From contig NZ_JADYTU010000002.1 of NCBI RefSeq assembly GCF_021531375.1, positions 108,059 through 172,058 on the forward strand: a stretch of 64,000 bases of DNA, in the 5' to 3' direction. The DNA is from Pseudoflavonifractor phocaeensis (GTDB lineage: Bacteria > Bacillota > Clostridia > Oscillospirales > Oscillospiraceae). Shown here one piece after another: positions 60,261 to 64,000 of this stretch. The first letter of the stretch is position 1, and each line of letters opens with the position of its first letter. A program made the position numbers and the translations under genes. The notes under the pieces were generated by a model. That model made no database searches and was not told the origin of the DNA. It worked only from the letters and a program-made list of their open reading frames with translations.

Positions 60261-61928
60261 ATGACTGACATCGAAATCGCCCAGCAGTCTACTATGCTGC
60301 CTATCGTAGAGGTTGCCAAGAACCTGGGCATCAGTGAGGACGCTCTGGAGAACTACGGCAAGTACAAGGCCAAGGTCGACATCCACTCCCTGAAGGATCT
60401 GCCCCGCAAGTCTAAGCTGGTTCTGGTCACTGCCATCAGCCCCACCCCCGCCGGCGAGGGTAAGACCACCACTTCCGTTGGTCTGGCTGACGCTCTGAAC
60501 AAGATCGGCAAGAAGACCGTTGTCTGCCTGCGTGAGCCTTCTCTGGGCCCCGTGTTCGGCGTCAAGGGCGGCGCTGCCGGCGGCGGCTACGCTCAGGTCG
60601 TCCCCATGGAGGACATCAACCTGCACTTCACCGGTGACTTTAACGCCATCGGCATCGCCAACAACCTGATGGCTGCTCTGATCGACAACCACATTCAGCA
60701 GGGCAATGCTCTGGACATCGACGTGCGCAACATCCCCTGGAAGCGCGTTGTGGACATGAATGACCGTCAGCTGCGCCACATCGTCTGCGGTCTGGGCGGC
60801 AAGGCCTCCGGCGTGCCCCGTGAGGACGGCTTCGATATCGTCGTGGCTTCCGAGATCATGGCTGTTCTGTGCCTGTCCAGCGGCCTGGCCGATATGAAGC
60901 AGCGTCTGGCCAAGATGGTTGTTGCTTATAACCGCGCTGGTGAGCCTATCACCGCTCACGACCTGCACGCCGAGGGCGCTATGGCTGCCGTCCTGAAGGA
61001 CGCCATCAAGCCCAACCTGGTGCAGACTCTGGAGCACACTCCCGCTTTCATCCACGGCGGTCCCTTCGCCAACATCGCTCACGGCTGTAACTCCATCCAG
61101 GCTACCGAGACTGCCATGAAGCTGGCTGACTACACCGTCACCGAGGCCGGCTTCGCTGCCGACCTGGGCGCTGAGAAGTTCCTGGACATCAAGTGCCGTG
61201 CCGGCGGTTTCCATCCCGACGCCGTTGTCATCGTGGCTACCGTCCGCGCTCTGAAGTATCACGGCGGCGTGCCCAAGGCCGACCTGAACAACGAGAACCT
61301 GGAGGCTCTGGAGAAGGGCCTGCCCAACCTGCTGCAGCACGTGGACAACGTGACCAACGTGTACGGTCTGCCCTGCGTGGTCGCCATCAACGCCTTCCCC
61401 ACCGACACCGAGGCCGAGCTGAAGATGGTCGAGGAGAAGTGCAAGGAGCTGGGCGTTAACGTCCGTCTGTCCGAGGTCTGGGCCAAGGGCGGCGAGGGCG
61501 GCAAGGCTCTGGCCGAGGAAGTCGTCCGTCTGGCTGAGGATCCCACCAACGATCACTTCAAGTTCGTCTACGACCTGGAGGAGACCATTGAGGCCAAGCT
61601 GAACGCCATCGCCACCAAGGTCTACCGTGCCGACGGCGTGGTGCTGACTGCTGATGCCAAGAAGCAGGTCAAGCAGCTGACCGAGCTGGGCTTCGACAAG
61701 ATGCCCATCTGCATGGCCAAGACCCAGTTCTCCTTCTCCGACGATCAGACCAAGCTGGGTGCTCCCCGCGGCTTCAAGATCACCGTCCGCGAGGTCAAGG
61801 TCAACGCCGGCGCTGGCTTCCTGGTTGCCAAGACCGGCAACATCATGACCATGCCTGGTCTGCCCAAGGTTCCCGCTGCCGACCGCATCGACATCGACGA
61901 TAACGGCAAGATCACCGGCCTGTTCTAA
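60261..61928 (+). CDS. fhs: formate-tetrahydrofolate ligase
   Basis: The 555-residue enzyme makes 10-formyl-tetrahydrofolate from formate with ATP, feeding purine synthesis or the methyl branch of acetogenesis. The ATP loop [19 protein letters not shown] starts at residue 61; RPSLGP-like [20 protein letters not shown] and HFTGDFNAI follow. TTTTTAAGGAGGCC precedes the ATG. Codon choice (GCT, GGT, CGT) differs from most neighbours, as expected for a highly expressed gene. The substrate may enter through the divergent FocA-type channel. Confidence 0.97.
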   Translation: MTDIEIAQQSTMLPIVEVAKNLGISEDALENYGKYKAKVDIHSLKDLPRKSKLVLVTAISPTPAGEGKTTTSVGLADALNKIGKKTVVCLREPSLGPVFGVKGGAAGGGYAQVVPMEDINLHFTGDFNAIGIANNLMAALIDNHIQQGNALDIDVRNIPWKRVVDMNDRQLRHIVCGLGGKASGVPREDGFDIVVASEIMAVLCLSSGLADMKQRLAKMVVAYNRAGEPITAHDLHAEGAMAAVLKDAIKPNLVQTLEHTPAFIHGGPFANIAHGCNSIQATETAMKLADYTVTEAGFAADLGAEKFLDIKCRAGGFHPDAVVIVATVRALKYHGGVPKADLNNENLEALEKGLPNLLQHVDNVTNVYGLPCVVAINAFPTDTEAELKMVEEKCKELGVNVRLSEVWAKGGEGGKALAEEVVRLAEDPTNDHFKFVYDLEETIEAKLNAIATKVYRADGVVLTADAKKQVKQLTELGFDKMPICMAKTQFSFSDDQTKLGAPRGFKITVREVKVNAGAGFLVAKTGNIMTMPGLPKVPAADRIDIDDNGKITGLF

Positions 61929-61955
61929 TCGAAACAACTCCATTTGAATCGTTTT

Positions 61956-61990
61956 ACGGCCCCGCAGGTCAAACCTGCGGGGCCGTTTGA
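61956..61990 (+). terminator. fhs terminator
   Basis: A 13-bp stem (61956-61968 with 61974-61986), then TTGATT. Confidence 0.85.
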
Positions 61991-62014
61991 TTGTATATGG
62001 TGCCCAGAGACAAA

Positions 62015-62062
62015 AAAAGACCTGCCGCTAGGAGCCGTTCGGCATCCTGCGGCAGGTCTTTT
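62015..62062 (-). terminator. terminator of the hutI-lrp operon
   Basis: A 14-bp stem (62015-62028 with 62049-62062) around a 20-base loop; T-run on the minus strand. Confidence 0.8.
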
Positions 62063-62064
62063 GG

Positions 62065-62502
62065 TCATCGAGGAAGGAGGATCTCTTTTGTTTCAAAATA
62101 GGTCTTCAGCTGCACGGAGGTCTGGGAGTCACCGAAGCGCTTGATGGCGGACAACAGCTCATCCAGCTCCCGGGTGCCCCGTACCGCGAAACGAAGCAGA
62201 GCGTTAAAAACGCCGATCACATGGTAGTGGCTGATGATGGCGGGGTTCTTCTGGCAGAACTCGCAGAAGCTGTTGTACTTCTCCGGCTCCGGAGCCACAA
62301 GAATAAAGCCCGTCATGCTGCAATCCAACTGCTCCCGATCCACATCAATGCGGTAATCCCGGATGATCCCTTTCTCCTCCATGCGGTGGATCCGCTCGGA
62401 GACGGCGGGGGCGGTGAGGCCCACTTGGTCTCCGATTTGCCGCAGAGTGGTACGGGAATCTGCCTGAAGGATATTTAGGATCTGATAATCTGTCCGGTCC
62501 AT
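62065..62502 (-). CDS. Lrp/AsnC-family regulator
   Basis: The 145-residue regulator has an N-terminal helix-turn-helix (DYQILNILQADSRTTLRQIG then AVSERIHRMEEKGIIRDY) and a C-terminal RAM ligand-binding domain (about 65-140). It probably senses an amino acid. GGAAAGGGGTGA precedes the ATG. It follows hutI by 33 bases on the same strand, so it may control histidine breakdown. Confidence 0.92.
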   Translation of the reverse strand: MDRTDYQILNILQADSRTTLRQIGDQVGLTAPAVSERIHRMEEKGIIRDYRIDVDREQLDCSMTGFILVAPEPEKYNSFCEFCQKNPAIISHYHVIGVFNALLRFAVRGTRELDELLSAIKRFGDSQTSVQLKTYFETKEILLPR

Positions 62503-62535
62503 CCCGGTGTCACCCCTTTCCAGGAGCGCCGCGAA

Positions 62536-63762
62536 TCAGACCACGGCGCCCTTCTTGATCACAGTCTTGACCAGGTTGCTGCCCACACGGTAGCAGATAT
62601 AGTCCAGATCGGGAGCGTCCCAGATCACCAGGTCGCCCTGCTTGCCGGGCTCCACGGAGCCAACCTTGTCGGCCAGCTTAATGGCGGCAGCGGCGTTCAG
62701 AGTGACGGCGGTGAGGACCTCCTCGGGGGTCAGCTTGTACTTCAGGCAGCCCAGGTTAATGACGAACTGGAGGTTCAGGCAGGGGCAGGAGCCGGGATTG
62801 AAGTCAGAGGCCATGGCCACGGCCACGCCGGCGTTGACCATATCCCGGGCGGGAGCGAAGACGGAACCCAGATTGAAGCTGGTGGCGGGCAGCAGGCAGG
62901 CGATGGTGCCGCCCTTGGCCATGCTGGCAATACCCTCGGGCGGGCAGACGATCAGATGCTCGGCGGAGATGGCGCCGATCTCGCCAGCCAGCACGGAGCC
63001 GCCGATGGCCTCGATCTCATCAGCGTGGATCTTGGGGATCAGACCGTACTTCTTGCCGGCCTCCAGGATACGCTGAGACTCTTCGGCGGTGTAGGTGTCT
63101 GCCTCGCAGAAGACGTCGTTGAACTGGGCGATCCCCTGCTTGGCAACCTCGGGGATCATCTCATCACAGACGAGGCGGATGTAAGCCTCACGGTCATTCT
63201 TGTACTCGGCGGGAACCAGGTGAGCGCCCATGAAGGTGGGGACGATGTCCATAACATGGCGGTCATTGAGATTCTTAATGACCTGCAGGAGCTTCAGCTC
63301 CTGGTCGGTAGCCAGACCATAGCCGCTCTTGGCCTCGCAGGTGGTGGTACCCAGGCTCATCATCTCATCCAGAGCCTTGGCGGCCTTCTGGGTCAGTTCC
63401 TCTTCAGTGGCCTCACGGGTGGCGTTGGTGGTGGACTGGATGCCGCCGCCCTGGTTCTGGATCTCCAGGTAGGTAGCGCCGTGGAGCTTCAGACCCAGCT
63501 CGTTCTGACGCCAGCCGCCGAAGATCAGGTGGGTGTGAGCGTCCACCAGACCGGGAGTCACCAGATTGCCGCCGGCGTCCACAACTTCGGCGCCCTCGAC
63601 AGCGGGAGCGGCCCCAGTGCCCACCTGGGCGATGATGCCGTCCTCAACCAGGACCCAAGCGTCCTTCAGAATCTGAATCTTGCCCTGCTCCTCGCCCCGC
63701 TTGGCGCCGGAACCCAGAGGAGTGGCCAGCATGCCGATATTCTTCAGCAGTAATTTGCTCAT
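62536..63762 (-). CDS. hutI: imidazolonepropionase
   Basis: The 408-residue amidohydrolase opens imidazolonepropionate to formiminoglutamate in histidine degradation. The metal motif DAHTHLIFGGWRQNE has His 76 and 78; further ligands are in FMGAHLVP, KIHADEIEAIGG and AMASDFNPGSCP. GGAAAGGATG precedes the ATG. The pathway product donates formimino groups to tetrahydrofolate, linking to fhs. Confidence 0.95.
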   Translation of the reverse strand: MSKLLLKNIGMLATPLGSGAKRGEEQGKIQILKDAWVLVEDGIIAQVGTGAAPAVEGAEVVDAGGNLVTPGLVDAHTHLIFGGWRQNELGLKLHGATYLEIQNQGGGIQSTTNATREATEEELTQKAAKALDEMMSLGTTTCEAKSGYGLATDQELKLLQVIKNLNDRHVMDIVPTFMGAHLVPAEYKNDREAYIRLVCDEMIPEVAKQGIAQFNDVFCEADTYTAEESQRILEAGKKYGLIPKIHADEIEAIGGSVLAGEIGAISAEHLIVCPPEGIASMAKGGTIACLLPATSFNLGSVFAPARDMVNAGVAVAMASDFNPGSCPCLNLQFVINLGCLKYKLTPEEVLTAVTLNAAAAIKLADKVGSVEPGKQGDLVIWDAPDLDYICYRVGSNLVKTVIKKGAVV

Positions 63763-63867
63763 TTGAATTCATCCTTTCCAGGAGAGGGGCCGTCGGCCGC
63801 CTCTCAGCATAATGGATAAGCCTGCGTGGGGAAAGCTGACTTTCCCATAGAATGGGAATTAAGTTTA

Positions 63868-63900
63868 AAAAAGGGGGCGTGAAAAACACGCCCCCTTTTT
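63868..63900 (-). terminator. terminator of the right-edge gene
   Basis: A 14-bp stem (63868-63881 with 63887-63900); T-tract on the minus strand. It separates the edge gene from hutI, whose own promoter is not clear (TATGCT near 63803-63808 is a candidate -10). Confidence 0.88.
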
Positions 63901-63934
63901 ATGAGTTTACGTCAATGGTATCAGGTAGGAGGGA

Positions 63935-64000
63935 TCAGCCCTTCATGCCCTTGACGGCCGCTTCCACGACCGCATCATCAGCCACATAAGGCATGGTGAT
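63935..64000 (-). CDS. unidentified protein, C-terminal 21 residues (runs off the right edge)
   Basis: The minus-strand frame enters from the right edge and ends MPYVADDAVVEAAVKGMKG before TGA at 63935. The terminator at 63868 follows at the right distance, so this is a genuine gene end. Too little remains to name it; given hutI next to it, a histidine-degradation or folate enzyme is possible. Confidence 0.6.
   Translation of the reverse strand: MTMPYVADDAVVEAAVKGMKG

Overview
The window looks like chromosomal DNA of a high-GC, anaerobic, spore-forming Firmicute of the class Clostridia, probably family Oscillospiraceae (Flavonifractor/Lawsonibacter-like). This placement is inferred from gene content and style and was not searched. 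Supporting features are a [FeFe] hydrogenase joined to rubrerythrin, a Fur/PerR-type regulator, LL-diaminopimelate aminotransferase (DapL), formate-tetrahydrofolate ligase beside a formate channel, both GlnN and GlnA glutamine synthetases, an ANTAR regulator, a T-box leader, spore-type cell-wall proteins and strong AGGAGG ribosome sites.

Layout. 1-11 kb: end of an rRNA methyltransferase gene, a DivIVA-like coiled-coil protein, a secreted stalk-domain protein, leuS (3' end duplicated), rpsU, two identical tRNA-Ala(GGC) genes bracketing a metal/corrinoid binding lipoprotein and the siroheme genes (sirC, cobA-hemD), and two small Cys-containing proteins. 11-17.4 kb: one minus-strand operon with a DUF4430 surface protein, an ECF transporter (T protein plus an A-A-S triple fusion) and a FecCD/FecE-type ABC importer, probably for a tetrapyrrole or corrinoid. 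17.8-21.8 kb: an oxygen/redox island (Fur-type regulator, QueD-like protein, hydrogenase-rubredoxin-rubrerythrin fusion, intact tRNA-Leu) bounded by what look like the two halves of a second, broken tRNA-Leu. 22-30 kb: DUF1232 protein, DUF512 radical-SAM protein, der, plsY, gpsA, and a three-gene set of spore cell-wall proteins. 30-35.9 kb: tRNA-Gln, RsiV-like protein, YerC, methyltransferase, Hsp33, cupin, pfkA, and a tRNA cluster (Val, Asp, Phe, Gly, Cys, then Leu). 35.9-38.5 kb: a repeat-rich accessory pocket with a low-GC TPR/iron-sulfur-like gene between inverted copies of a 27-bp repeat and a 5'-truncated yyaL-like gene.

38.5-52 kb: alanine/glycine symporter, nrdR, purF, glnN and glnA (divergent) with an ANTAR regulator, dapF and dapL, a two-component system and a 47-residue Asn/Gln-rich microprotein. 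52.5-53.7 kb: two tRNA-Ser genes followed by a possible integrative-element scar with a small DNA-binding-like protein. 53.7-58.5 kb: a T-box-controlled operon (PhzF-like isomerase, lipoprotein, alaS, unknown protein). 58.5-64 kb: HIT hydrolase, FocA-type channel, fhs, an Lrp regulator, hutI and the 3' end of one more gene.

Functional links: siroheme synthesis and two kinds of importer suggest tetrapyrrole/cobalt handling; DapL and DapF are consecutive steps to meso-diaminopimelate; HutI can feed formimino one-carbon units to the tetrahydrofolate pool that Fhs and the formate channel also serve; the ANTAR protein next to glnA and a leader terminator upstream of glnN suggest antitermination control of nitrogen assimilation.
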